Positions 52,489 to 61,290 of a DNA stretch of 64,000 nt are shown piece after piece; the stretch's first letter is position 1; every line of letters starts with the position of its first letter. Location of the stretch: assembly GCF_009711165.2 (NCBI RefSeq), contig NZ_WMID02000002.1, forward strand, positions 124,001 to 188,000. Direction: 5' to 3'. The notes below the pieces were generated by a model that was given only the letters and a program-made list of their open reading frames with translations, made no database searches and had not been told where the DNA came from. Source of the DNA: Flavobacterium sp. MC2016-06 (GTDB taxonomy: Bacteria; Bacteroidota; Bacteroidia; Flavobacteriales; Flavobacteriaceae). The position numbers were made by a program, and so were the translations under genes.

Positions 52489-53472
52489 TTGGAAAATATA
52501 TCTAACTCTATAAACATACAAAATTTCACCACAGAAAATGGTGTAGTTTATCATTCGTTACCCTTAACTTTTACTATTTCTGGCTTGCCATTACATAGCG
52601 CGCCTATCGTTTTGGTCAATCATGCCTTAACAGGAAATGCTGAGGTTACGGGCGAAAATGGCTGGTGGAATGACTTAATCGGACCAGATAGAACTATTGA
52701 TACGAATATTTATACCGTATTAGCATTCAATGTTCCAGGAAACGGAAACGATACTTTTTTCATTGAAAATTATCAGGATTTTACAGCTAGAGATATTGCT
52801 CGAATTTTCATAAAAGGACTTAAGCTTCTTGATGTAGAACAAGTTCACACCATTATTGGAGGTTCTGTTGGTGGCGGAATTGCTTGGGAAATATTGGCAT
52901 TAGAACCAAATATTACTCAAAATTTAATTCCAATTGCAACCGACTGGAAATCGACCGACTGGATGATTGCCAATTGCTATTTGCAAGAGCAAATCCTGAA
53001 CAATTCTTCAAAACCAATTGAAGATGCCAGAATTCACGCAATGTTGTGCTATAGATCTCCCGAATCATTCAAAGAAAAATTTCAACGTACAATAAATGAG
53101 AATCTTTCCATTTTTAATATTGAAAGCTGGCTTGCACATCACGGAGAAAAATTACAAAAGAGATATCAATTATCATCATACAAATTGATGAATCAATTAC
53201 TCAAAACCATTGATATTACCAGAAATAGCCACGATTTTAAAACTTTAATGTCTAAAACAAATGCAACGATTCATATAATCGGAATCAACTCGGATTTGTT
53301 TTTTACACCAAAAGAAAATCGTGAAACATACGAAGAATTAAAACGCTTCAAAGACAATGTTTATTACAGCGAAATAGATTCAATTCACGGACATGACGCT
53401 TTTTTAATCGAGTACAAACAATTAGACCATTTACTTGCCGATATTTTTAAGGCAGAAACAATAAAAAGATAA
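52489..53472 (+). CDS. metX: Homoserine O-acetyltransferase
   Basis: Acylates homoserine for methionine synthesis. Alpha/beta hydrolase fold, 327 residues: oxyanion region LVNHALTGNAEVTGENGWW, nucleophile elbow IIGGSVGGGIAW (Ser), acid NSDLFFTPKE (Asp) and catalytic His in SIHGHDAFLIE. The start codon is TTG; an upstream in-frame TGA excludes a longer form and no nearby ATG exists. Under the SAM-I riboswitch, and one base before thrA, so the two are coupled. Confidence 0.9.
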   Translation: MENISNSINIQNFTTENGVVYHSLPLTFTISGLPLHSAPIVLVNHALTGNAEVTGENGWWNDLIGPDRTIDTNIYTVLAFNVPGNGNDTFFIENYQDFTARDIARIFIKGLKLLDVEQVHTIIGGSVGGGIAWEILALEPNITQNLIPIATDWKSTDWMIANCYLQEQILNNSSKPIEDARIHAMLCYRSPESFKEKFQRTINENLSIFNIESWLAHHGEKLQKRYQLSSYKLMNQLLKTIDITRNSHDFKTLMSKTNATIHIIGINSDLFFTPKENRETYEELKRFKDNVYYSEIDSIHGHDAFLIEYKQLDHLLADIFKAETIKR

Positions 53473-53473
53473 A

Positions 53474-55888
53474 ATGAAAGTATTAAAATTTGGAGGTAGA
53501 TCGTTAGCAAACGGTGAAGGACTTAGTAAAGTTGTTTCAATCATTACAGATAAAATAAATCAGGGGGAGAAAATTACTGTTGTAGTTTCTGCCCGCGGGA
53601 ACGCAACAGATGAATTGGAAGATATTTTAACAATTGCCTCTAAAAATGGAAATTATAAGCCATTATTAGAAAGTTTTAAAGCATACCAAATTTCAGATTA
53701 TCCGCAAGTTGATTTATCTGAAGAATTTAATGTTTTAGACAAACTTTTTGAAGGAGTTAGTTTAATTGGTGATTACAGTAGTAAAATTAAAGATCAGATT
53801 TTGTCTAAAGGCGAATTGCTTTCGGCTAAATTATTGACTGCCATTTTGATTGAAAAAGGTGTTCCTGCAAATTTTGTTGATACAAGACATTTGCTAAAAA
53901 CCGATTCTAAATTTGGAGATGCACAGCCTTTAGAACAGCTTTCTAAGAAAAATGTTGTGAACTATTTTAAAGAGCACAACGGAGAAACAGTAAATGTAGT
54001 AACAGGTTTCATTGGTTCAAACAACAACAACGACACAACTACGCTGGGAAGAAACGGAAGTAACTACACCGCTTCTTTAATTGCCAATTACTTAAATGCC
54101 GAAGAGCTTCAGAACTTTACACACGTTGACGGAATTTACACCGCAAATCCTGATTTGGTTGCAGACGCCAAAAAAATCGAATTTTTATCTTTTAATGAAG
54201 CAAACGAATTAGCGAATTTTGGCGCAACAATTCTGCATGCAAAAACGATAATTCCTTTATTAGAAAAAAACATTCCGCTTCGAATTTTAAATACTTTTAA
54301 TCACGAAAACAGAGGAACTCTAATTACTTCAGATTCTACGAAAGAAGGAATTAAAACACTTTCTGTTCTTGAAAATGTTTCTTTGGTAAATCTTGAAGGT
54401 CGTGGATTACTTGGAAAAGCTGGTGTTGATGCTAGAATTTTTAAAGTAATGGGCGATCATAATATCAGTGTAAGTATTATTTCGCAAGGTTCTTCAGAAA
54501 GAGGAATTGGTTTGGTTGTCGCTACAAATCAAGCAACAACTGCAATGGTCGAATTAGAAAAAGAGTTCGAAAATGACTTTTATTCTAAAGATGTGAACCA
54601 AATCACGGTAACAGATAATGTTTCGGTTATTTCGATTATCGGACAAGATTTGAGTACGTTTCATAAACCTTACACAGCTTTAATCAAAAACAAAATTGTT
54701 CCGATATTATTTAATAATACCGTTACAGGGAAAAACGTGAGTTTAGTTGTTAAGAAATCAGAACTTAATAGAGCTTTGAGTGTTATTCACGGAGAGATTT
54801 TTGGAGTTTCAAAAAAGATCAACATTGCCGTTTTTGGACACGGATTAGTTGGAGGAACTTTAATTAATCAAATATTAGAATCGGCTGCAGCAATCGAAAA
54901 ACGCAAAGGAATTAAGCTGAATGTTTTTGCTATCGCGAATTCTAAAAAAGTGATTTTAGACAAAAAAGGAGTTACTTCAGATTGGAAAAATGAGATTCAA
55001 AACAATGGAATTGAATACACTATTAACGATGTTATCGTCTACGCGAATGAGCACCATTTAGAAAACTTAATAGCAATTGATAATACTGCAAGTGCAACTT
55101 TCGTAGAAAATTATATTTCTTTTATTGAAAGCAGTTTCGACTTGATTTCGTCAAACAAAGTGGCGAATACTTTGAGTTATGGTTTCTATAAAGAGTTGAG
55201 AAAATCTTTAGCAGAAAATCAAAAGAATTATTTGTACGAAACCAATGTTGGTGCAGGATTACCATTAATAGATACGATAAAATTATTACACCTTTCGGGT
55301 GAAAATATCACAAAAATTAAAGGAGTTTTCTCGGGAACTTTGAGTTATTTATTCAATAATTTCTCTGCAAAAGAGGCTCCGTTTAGTGAGATTTTGAAAG
55401 AAGCAATTGATAACGGTTACACAGAACCAGACCCACGTGAAGATTTATGTGGTAATGACGTGGGAAGAAAATTATTGATTTTGGCAAGAGAATTAGATTT
55501 GCAAAATGAGTTTGAAGAAATCTCAATTCAGAATTTAATTCCAGAACATTTACGTGACGGAAATGTGTCTGACTTCTTGACAAAATTAAAAGAATTTGAT
55601 CCGATTTACGAAAAGATAAAAGCCGATCAAAAACCAAATCATGTATTGAGATACATTGGTGAATTGTCTGGAGATTTGCAAAATGACAAAGGAATTCTAG
55701 AAGTAAAATTAGTCTCAGTTCCTTCAGATACGGCACTAGGCGGATTAAAAGGTTCAGATTCTTTCTTCGAAATTTATACAGAGTCTTACGGAGACAGACC
55801 AATCGTAATTCAGGGAGCCGGTGCAGGTTCTGCCGTTACAGCAAGAGGGGTTTTTGGAGATATTTTAAGATTGTCTGATAAAGAATAA
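53474..55888 (+). CDS. thrA: Bifunctional aspartokinase / homoserine dehydrogenase
   Basis: First and third steps of the aspartate pathway to threonine and methionine. In the 804 residues, 1-290 are the aspartokinase (KFGGRSLANGEG, where many enzymes read KFGGTS; TLGRNGSNYTASLIAN; FTHVDGIYTANP), about 300-445 two ACT domains (RGLLGKAGVDARIFKVMGDH, ISIIGQDLS), and 450-804 the homoserine dehydrogenase (VFGHGLVGGTLINQ, SSNKVANTLSYGFYKELR, GVFSGTLSYLFN, EPDPREDLCGNDVGRK). Immediately after metX and controlled with it by the SAM riboswitch. Confidence 0.95.
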   Translation: MKVLKFGGRSLANGEGLSKVVSIITDKINQGEKITVVVSARGNATDELEDILTIASKNGNYKPLLESFKAYQISDYPQVDLSEEFNVLDKLFEGVSLIGDYSSKIKDQILSKGELLSAKLLTAILIEKGVPANFVDTRHLLKTDSKFGDAQPLEQLSKKNVVNYFKEHNGETVNVVTGFIGSNNNNDTTTLGRNGSNYTASLIANYLNAEELQNFTHVDGIYTANPDLVADAKKIEFLSFNEANELANFGATILHAKTIIPLLEKNIPLRILNTFNHENRGTLITSDSTKEGIKTLSVLENVSLVNLEGRGLLGKAGVDARIFKVMGDHNISVSIISQGSSERGIGLVVATNQATTAMVELEKEFENDFYSKDVNQITVTDNVSVISIIGQDLSTFHKPYTALIKNKIVPILFNNTVTGKNVSLVVKKSELNRALSVIHGEIFGVSKKINIAVFGHGLVGGTLINQILESAAAIEKRKGIKLNVFAIANSKKVILDKKGVTSDWKNEIQNNGIEYTINDVIVYANEHHLENLIAIDNTASATFVENYISFIESSFDLISSNKVANTLSYGFYKELRKSLAENQKNYLYETNVGAGLPLIDTIKLLHLSGENITKIKGVFSGTLSYLFNNFSAKEAPFSEILKEAIDNGYTEPDPREDLCGNDVGRKLLILARELDLQNEFEEISIQNLIPEHLRDGNVSDFLTKLKEFDPIYEKIKADQKPNHVLRYIGELSGDLQNDKGILEVKLVSVPSDTALGGLKGSDSFFEIYTESYGDRPIVIQGAGAGSAVTARGVFGDILRLSDKE

Positions 55889-55916
55889 ATGCAATTTTAG
55901 ATTTAAGACGCATACT

Positions 55917-56007
55917 TTGTCATTGCGAGGAACGAAGCAAACACATTTGCTGCATCAAGCTTTGTAGATGGATATTAGTGAGGTTGCTTCGTTCCTCGCA
56001 ATGACAA
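55917..56007. repeat. ATTGCGAGGAACGAAGCAA inverted repeat
   Basis: Perfect 24-base arms, 55917-55940 and 55984-56007, containing CATTGCGAGGAACGAAGC, around a 43-base centre. A dispersed Bacteroidetes-type palindrome; no gene inside. Confidence 0.88.
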
Positions 56008-56044
56008 GAAAAAAAAGAAAAAAAACAACTAATAAAACAATATA

Positions 56045-56680
56045 ATGATACCATTAAATGAACTTGCCATTTTTATTTTGGCTGCGCTATTACTTGTAAT
56101 TACGCCAGGTCCAAATATGATGTATCTTATTTCACGCTCGATTACTCAAGGTAAAAAAGCAGGAATAATTTCGCTGGCAGGTATTATTTTTGGGATTTTC
56201 TTTCATATTATTTTGGTTTCTTTTGGGATAACAGCATTACTTTTTGCCGTACCTTTTGCCTATAACATTCTTAAGATATTGGGGGTTGTTTATCTACTTT
56301 ATTTGGCTTTTCAGGCAGTAAGACCAAACGGCAAAAATATTTTTCAGGCTAGTGAAGGAATGACAATTGATAAACCAAGAAAATTGTTTAGCATTGGATT
56401 TCTGACAAGCTTATTAAATCCTAAAATTGCTGTTTTTTACTTGTCATTTTTTCCTCAATTTATAAAGCCAGAATATGGATCTGTTATGACACAAAGTCTT
56501 GAATTAGGTATAACTCAGGTTTTGGTAAGCTTTAGCATCAATTTTGCAATTGTATTAACAGCATCAAAGATTGCCTCATTTTTTGCACAAAATCCAGCTT
56601 GGTTAAAAGTGCAGAAATGGTTTATGGCAGGAGTTTTAACTTCTATGGCGGTAAAAATGGCATTCGCGAAAGCAAAATAA
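56045..56680 (+). CDS. LysE/RhtB-family amino-acid exporter
   Basis: Inner-membrane exporter of amino acids (Lys, homoserine, threonine or others, depending on member). The 211 residues contain the family start LVITPGPNMMYLISRSITQG, KILGVVYLLYLAFQAVR, and GFLTSLLNPKIAVFYLSFFPQF, with about six membrane helices. Next to thrA and metX, export of homoserine, threonine or methionine overflow is plausible but unproven. Confidence 0.88.
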   Translation: MIPLNELAIFILAALLLVITPGPNMMYLISRSITQGKKAGIISLAGIIFGIFFHIILVSFGITALLFAVPFAYNILKILGVVYLLYLAFQAVRPNGKNIFQASEGMTIDKPRKLFSIGFLTSLLNPKIAVFYLSFFPQFIKPEYGSVMTQSLELGITQVLVSFSINFAIVLTASKIASFFAQNPAWLKVQKWFMAGVLTSMAVKMAFAKAK

Positions 56681-56714
56681 TAAAGATTAAAAATAAAAAC
56701 ACAGAGAAAGAAAT

Positions 56715-57071
56715 ATGAATATCATTTTTATTTTAATTGGAATGAATGTGACAATCATATTTTTATTTGATAGAAATAAATTAGAAGATAAGGGTTGGTT
56801 TTATAGACTGTTGAGTTTAAATATATTATTGTTTTTAATTGCATTAACTTGTTTATTAACTCGTTTTGGAAAACATACAGCAGTAAGTTCTTTATTTATA
56901 CCATTGATTGCACAAGGTATTTATTATGGATTAAGTAAATTATTTTATCTAAAAATGGATAGAAACGCTGTAGATACTTTCTGGACCATGGATAGCAGGT
57001 TATTTAAAGACGGTTGGTTTAATTTTATATTCTATCTTATTTCAATATTACTTTTTCTATTCGTTTTATGA
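56715..57071 (+). CDS. Small membrane protein of unknown function
   Basis: A 118-residue protein with four likely membrane segments (about 1-17, 28-46, 55-75 and 99-118) and short charged loops (DRNKLEDKGW, KMDRNAVDTFW). I recognise no family. It is 34 bases after the LysE gene and 43 before the OsmC gene, so it is probably in the same transcript. Confidence 0.65.
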   Translation: MNIIFILIGMNVTIIFLFDRNKLEDKGWFYRLLSLNILLFLIALTCLLTRFGKHTAVSSLFIPLIAQGIYYGLSKLFYLKMDRNAVDTFWTMDSRLFKDGWFNFIFYLISILLFLFVL

Positions 57072-57114
57072 GATGTCAGACATTTCATAAATTATTAAAA
57101 AAAATAACAACACA

Positions 57115-57543
57115 ATGAAAGTAACACTAAACAGAGTAAACGACGATTATCATTTTAAAATAAAAAATGAACGTGGTCATGTTGTCGATGTTGACAGCAG
57201 AGCAGAATTTGGAGGAAGTGACTTAGGTGCAAGTCCGATGGAGCTGGTTTTAATGGGCGTTGCAGGATGCAGTGCAATCGATATGATTTCGATATTAAAA
57301 AAACAGCGTCAGGAAATAACTTCATTCAATGCTGAGGTCGAAGGAACTCGCGTGCAGATTGACGAAGCAAAACCTTTTAAGGAAATTGATGTAGTTTTCT
57401 ATTTAGAAGGTGATATTAATCCAGAAAAAGCGCAGCGTGCAGCACAGCTTTCTTTCGAAAAATATTGTTCAGTTGCCAAAACAGTTGAACCAACAGCTAC
57501 AATAAATTACAAAGTTGTCTTGAATAACGAGGAATTAAAATAA
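57115..57543 (+). CDS. OsmC-family thiol peroxidase-like protein
   Basis: The 142-residue protein has both active-site cysteines of the OsmC/Ohr fold: GVAGCSAIDMISILKKQRQE near residue 47 and FEKYCSVAKTVEPTATI near residue 120, with the GGSDLGASPMELVLMG lead-in. These proteins reduce peroxides or act on thiols; the general YhfA/OsmC type is more likely than Ohr. Context of sulfur metabolism genes fits a thiol role. Confidence 0.9.
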   Translation: MKVTLNRVNDDYHFKIKNERGHVVDVDSRAEFGGSDLGASPMELVLMGVAGCSAIDMISILKKQRQEITSFNAEVEGTRVQIDEAKPFKEIDVVFYLEGDINPEKAQRAAQLSFEKYCSVAKTVEPTATINYKVVLNNEELK

Positions 57544-57698
57544 TTAGAAAATTGGTCAATTTGAGAATTAGATAATTCTTTGGCTAGCTATTAAATTAAG
57601 GAAAGGCGATTCAAAAGATATTTTAAAAATCTTTAGCGGAACTCTGCGCTTACTTTGCGAAGCTCTGTGAAATAGTCCTTCAAAAAACAAAAAAGAAA

Positions 57699-58871
57699 AT
57701 GAACGAACAAGAATTTGGTTTCGAAACCGAAGCCATCAGAACACAATTAGAAAGATCGCAGTTTTTAGAGCATTCAACACCTCTATATTTATCATCAAGT
57801 TTTGTATTTGAAGATGCAGAAGATATGCGTGCTTCTTTTACAGAAGAAAAAGAAAGAAATATTTACAGCCGTTTCAGCAATCCAAACACAACTGAGTTTG
57901 TAGATAAAGTTTGCAAAATGGAAGGAGCAGAAGCGGGTTATGCTTTTGCAACCGGAATGGCGGCAGTTTATTCTACTTTGGCTGGACTTTTAAATGCAGG
58001 AGATCACATTGTTTCGGTTGGAAGCGTTTTCGGTTCAACTCACGCATTGTTTATGACTTATTTCCCGAAATGGAATATCGAAACTTCTTATTTTGATATT
58101 AATAAGCCAGAAACCATCGAGAGTTTTATAAAACCAAACACAAAGATTTTATACGCAGAATCTCCGACAAATCCAGCTGTAGATATTATCGATTTAGATT
58201 TATTAGGAACAATAGCTAAGAAACATAATTTGATATTAATTATCGATAATTGTTTTGCAACGCCATATATTCAACAGCCAATTAAACACGGCGCGCATGT
58301 AGTAGTACATTCGGCAACAAAACTAATGGACGGTCAAGGCCGCGTTTTAGGTGGAGTTGCAGTTGGAAGAGAAGATTTAATCAGACAGATTTATTTGTTT
58401 TCAAGAAATACAGGTCCAGCTTTATCGGCATTTAATGCTTGGGTTTTATCTAAGAGTTTAGAAACTTTAGCCGTTCGTGTTGAAAAACACTGCGAAAATG
58501 CTTTAGTTGTAGCTGCCTTTTTAGAAAATCACCCGAATGTAAAAAGCGTTAAATATCCGTTTTTGAAATCGCATCCGCAACATGAAATTGCTAAAAAGCA
58601 AATGAGTTTAGGCGGAAACATCGTAGCTTTTGAAATTAAAGGCGGCATCGAAGCAGGAAGAAAATTCCTTGATAAAATCAAACTATGTTCGTTGTCTGCC
58701 AATTTAGGAGATACAAGAACAATTGTAACGCATCCTGCTTCTACAACACACAGTAAATTGTCTGTTGAAGAAAGATTAGCGGTAAGTATTACAGATGGTT
58801 TGGTAAGAGTTTCAGTAGGTTTAGAAACAGTAAAAGATGTAATTGCCGATTTAGAGCAGGCGCTTTCTTAA
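57699..58871 (+). CDS. metZ: Trans-sulfuration family enzyme, probable O-succinylhomoserine sulfhydrylase
   Basis: PLP enzyme of the Cys/Met metabolism family. The 390 residues have the MetZ-like start FETEAIRTQLERSQFLEHSTPLYLSSSFVFE, YSRFSNPNTTEF, FATGMAAVYS, the Asp in IIDNCFATPYIQQP and the PLP lysine in VHSATKLMDGQGRVLGG near residue 206. The GQGR after the lysine resembles O-succinylhomoserine sulfhydrylase and cystathionine synthase more than MetY. It gives the island a second homocysteine-forming route. Cystathionine gamma-synthase activity is the main alternative. Confidence 0.85.
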   Translation: MNEQEFGFETEAIRTQLERSQFLEHSTPLYLSSSFVFEDAEDMRASFTEEKERNIYSRFSNPNTTEFVDKVCKMEGAEAGYAFATGMAAVYSTLAGLLNAGDHIVSVGSVFGSTHALFMTYFPKWNIETSYFDINKPETIESFIKPNTKILYAESPTNPAVDIIDLDLLGTIAKKHNLILIIDNCFATPYIQQPIKHGAHVVVHSATKLMDGQGRVLGGVAVGREDLIRQIYLFSRNTGPALSAFNAWVLSKSLETLAVRVEKHCENALVVAAFLENHPNVKSVKYPFLKSHPQHEIAKKQMSLGGNIVAFEIKGGIEAGRKFLDKIKLCSLSANLGDTRTIVTHPASTTHSKLSVEERLAVSITDGLVRVSVGLETVKDVIADLEQALS

Positions 58872-59030
58872 AGTTTTTACCCACATAATATAGTAGAACA
58901 ACGATTTTTGACTGTAAATTAATTACTGTTAAAAATCGTTGTTTTGTTTTAATGATTGTTTAGAGAAAAAGTATATTTTTGTGATTAACCAAGAATAAAA
59001 CGATTATAAAACTTAAAACCAATTTTAAAT

Positions 59031-59528
59031 ATGAGTAACTCTATTTACATTCTCGATGACAATTTGTTAGCTTCTTCTGGAGCCCGTTTTTTAAACTACA
59101 TTATAGACGTTATTTCGTTTGTAGTTCTATTTTTTTTAATAATTATGTTTTTAGGTGTTCTTATAGGTTTGTTTGAATTAACTGGTTTAGGAGCCTGGTT
59201 GGACAATTTAGGAGATTTAGGATGGAATATTATCGGAATCATAATATTAATGTCTTATTATCTAATGACAGAAGGTCTTTTGGGTAGATCTTTAGGTAAG
59301 TTTATTACAGGAACAGTTGTTGTTGATGAAAATGGAGAAAAACCAGATTTTGGAACCATTCTTAAAAGAAGTCTGTGCCGTTTAATTCCATTTGATGCTT
59401 TCTCATTCTTAGGAAGCAGAGGCTGGCATGATTCAATGTCTGATACTTATGTAGTAGATAAAAAAGCTTTAGATGAAAGTGTTAAGATGTTTCATGAGCT
59501 TAAGTTAATTGGTATTGAAGCAGAATAA
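59031..59528 (+). CDS. RDD-family membrane protein
   Basis: The 165-residue protein has the RDD signature as SGARFLNYIIDVISFVVLFF at the start, a second helix (GWNIIGIIILMSYYLMTEG), and the typical GLLGRSLGKFITGTVVVDE and SRGWHDSMSDTYVVDKK end. Function of the family is mixed (transport, signalling). It stands between metZ and the Rrf2 regulator with its own spacers. Confidence 0.87.
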   Translation: MSNSIYILDDNLLASSGARFLNYIIDVISFVVLFFLIIMFLGVLIGLFELTGLGAWLDNLGDLGWNIIGIIILMSYYLMTEGLLGRSLGKFITGTVVVDENGEKPDFGTILKRSLCRLIPFDAFSFLGSRGWHDSMSDTYVVDKKALDESVKMFHELKLIGIEAE

Positions 59529-59601
59529 AAATTATTTTAAAACCGTATTTCAATTTTCTTTAATCGGAAATAAGTATAAAATTGTTTGATGAATTTGAAC
59601 T

Positions 59602-59631
59602 AACGAAGTAATTTGATAGAATTAGTAGAAT
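59602..59631. promoter_or_regulatory. Candidate sulfur-regulon operator, site 3 (rrf2 upstream)
   Basis: Two overlapping copies: minus-strand ATTCTATCAAATTAC (59608-59622) and plus-strand GAATTAGTAGAAT (59619-59631). About 40 bases upstream of the TATTTTTG -7 box at 59669-59676, fitting autoregulation by the Rrf2 protein. Confidence 0.5.
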
Positions 59632-59747
59632 TTAATTTTGATCTGTTATTTTTCTCATTTAAAAAGCCTATTTTTGTTGCAGAAAAATATACAGTGATTT
59701 AGGAAAGAAATCTAAAATCTAAAATCAACAATTTAAAATTTTTACAC

Positions 59748-60158
59748 GTGCTTTCAAAGAAAACAAAATACGGAATTAAAGCTTTAACTTATTTGGCCAG
59801 ACGCGAAAATAACGAGCCTGTACAAATTGCTGAAATCGCAAAAAGCGAACACATTTCGATTAAGTTCTTAGAAAGTATTTTATTGCTTTTAAGAAACTCT
59901 GGTTTTCTTGGGGCAAAAAAAGGAAAAGGAGGTGGTTATTACTTAATCAAAGATCCAAAAGATATCAGTATGGCAAAAGTCTACCGTATTTTAGAAGGTC
60001 CGATTGCTTTGCTTCCGTGTGCGAGTCACAACTTTTATGAAAGATGTGATGATTGCGATGACGAATCTACTTGTGCAGCACGTCGTTTAATGACAGAAGT
60101 AAGAGATAATACACTTAAAATATTAGAAAGTAATTCTCTCGCAGATATAGCTTTTTAA
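59748..60158 (+). CDS. Rrf2-family transcriptional regulator
   Basis: The 136-residue protein begins at a GTG; MLSKKTKYGIKALTYLARR is the standard Rrf2 N-terminus. A winged helix-turn-helix follows (IAEIAKSEHISIKFLESILLLL, KKGKGGGYYLIKDP). The C-terminal part has four cysteines in CASHNFYERCDDCDDESTC (C-x8-C-x2-C-x5-C), similar to but not the same as the IscR cluster spacing, so an Fe-S or thiol sensor is possible. Next to the sulfate-assimilation genes and to repeated motifs, it is the best candidate regulator of this island. Confidence 0.9.
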   Translation: MLSKKTKYGIKALTYLARRENNEPVQIAEIAKSEHISIKFLESILLLLRNSGFLGAKKGKGGGYYLIKDPKDISMAKVYRILEGPIALLPCASHNFYERCDDCDDESTCAARRLMTEVRDNTLKILESNSLADIAF

Positions 60159-60267
60159 ATTTAAACCATATAAGTGATGTAAGGCAATATAAGCTTTGCG
60201 TAAAAAGTTTAAACCATATAAGTAATACAAGTTTTTTAAATGAACTTATATTACTTATATGGTTTAA
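60159..60267. repeat. ACCATATAAG repeat cluster
   Basis: Two direct units (TTTAAACCATATAAGTGATG near 60160 and TTTAAACCATATAAGTAATA at 60208) and one inverted unit (ACTTATATTACTTATATGG at 60244). Same family as 50062-50155; may also serve as a terminator for the converging rrf2 and tauE genes. Confidence 0.8.
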
Positions 60268-60282
60268 AAATTTTATATAGTT

Positions 60283-61065
60283 TTAAAAAACAAGTTTGTA
60301 GCCTACTATAAATAGCATTACAGCAATAGCATTTCTAAGGAATAAATCTGGAACTTTTCCGCTAAGCATACTTCCCATGTAAATTCCAGGAAGAGAACCT
60401 AACAATAATTGTCCCAATAAACCTAAATCTAAACTTCCCATAGAAGCGTGTCCAATTCCTGCAACAAGCGTTAAAGGTACGGCGTGAGCAATTTCAGTTC
60501 CAACCAATTTTGGTGTTGGTAAAAGTGGATATAAAAAAAATAAAGTAACAGTTCCAAGTGCGCCAGCTCCAATAGAAGTAAGTGTTACAGTTGCTCCTAA
60601 TAAAACACCAATCGTTATAGTTAGTACGTTTTGAGTTGTACTTTCTGTATGAAATCTGTCTCCCGCGTGTTTTTTAGAAAACGCCATGATTTTATTTTTA
60701 AACAAAATAGCAATCGAAGTAAACAGCAATGCCCAGCCCAAACTGTACTTAATTAAAGCATTCATCGCCGTAACATCGGTTTTGATACTGTTCAATATCC
60801 ATAAAGTGATTAAAGCAGCTGGAACACTTCCTAAAGAAAGCCATCCTGTAATTTTCCAGTTGATATTGTTCTTTTTGTTGTGAACATATACACCGCCAAT
60901 TTTTGTAAAAGCAGCATACAATAAATCGGTACCAACAGCAGAAGTAGGAGGAATACCAAACCACAATAAAATTGGCGTCATCAATGAGCCGCCGCCTACA
61001 CCAGTCATTCCTACGATAAACCCAACGAACAAACCTGCAATTACAAGACCTATTTGAAAATCCAT
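60283..61065 (-). CDS. TauE/SafE-family anion permease (minus strand)
   Basis: Sulfite/sulfonate/organic-anion permease family. With the ATG at MDFQIGLVIAG the protein has 260 residues and about eight helices, with the family repeats GFIVGMTGVGGGSLMTPIL at the start and VTLTSIGAGALGTVTLFFLYP in the second half. The longer TTG start seven codons earlier overlaps the -7 box (TATTTTTG, 61084-61091), so it is rejected. Divergent from a second TauE gene; both flank operator motifs. Direction and substrate are not known. Confidence 0.88.
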   Translation of the reverse strand: MDFQIGLVIAGLFVGFIVGMTGVGGGSLMTPILLWFGIPPTSAVGTDLLYAAFTKIGGVYVHNKKNNINWKITGWLSLGSVPAALITLWILNSIKTDVTAMNALIKYSLGWALLFTSIAILFKNKIMAFSKKHAGDRFHTESTTQNVLTITIGVLLGATVTLTSIGAGALGTVTLFFLYPLLPTPKLVGTEIAHAVPLTLVAGIGHASMGSLDLGLLGQLLLGSLPGIYMGSMLSGKVPDLFLRNAIAVMLFIVGYKLVF

Positions 61066-61108
61066 AAATAAAAAAAATTTCGTCAAAAATAATAACTAAT
61101 TTACGATA

Positions 61109-61129
61109 ATCCTATATATTTAGTAGAGT
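61109..61129 (+). promoter_or_regulatory. Candidate sulfur-regulon operator, site 4
   Basis: TCCTATATATTTAGTAGAGT matches the 48213 site at 15 of 21 positions. It lies 18-38 bases upstream of the -7 box of the minus-strand tauE gene, where the -33 element would be. Confidence 0.5.
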
Positions 61130-61290
61130 ATATGTTGTGTGTTTTGATTATTTTTGTTAAATATTTGTTTTTTAGCAGTTTAAAATGTGTGTTGTTTTTC
61201 CATTCTGTCCAATTTTATAATAAAAAAAGTAAGTTTTATTTTAATGGTTTGGAATTCAGCTATTTTTTGAATTAAAAAATCGAAATATGT

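Noticed and set aside
60159..60267. Possible CRISPR array
   Set aside because: Only three units, one inverted, with irregular spacers and no cas genes; it belongs to a palindromic repeat family.
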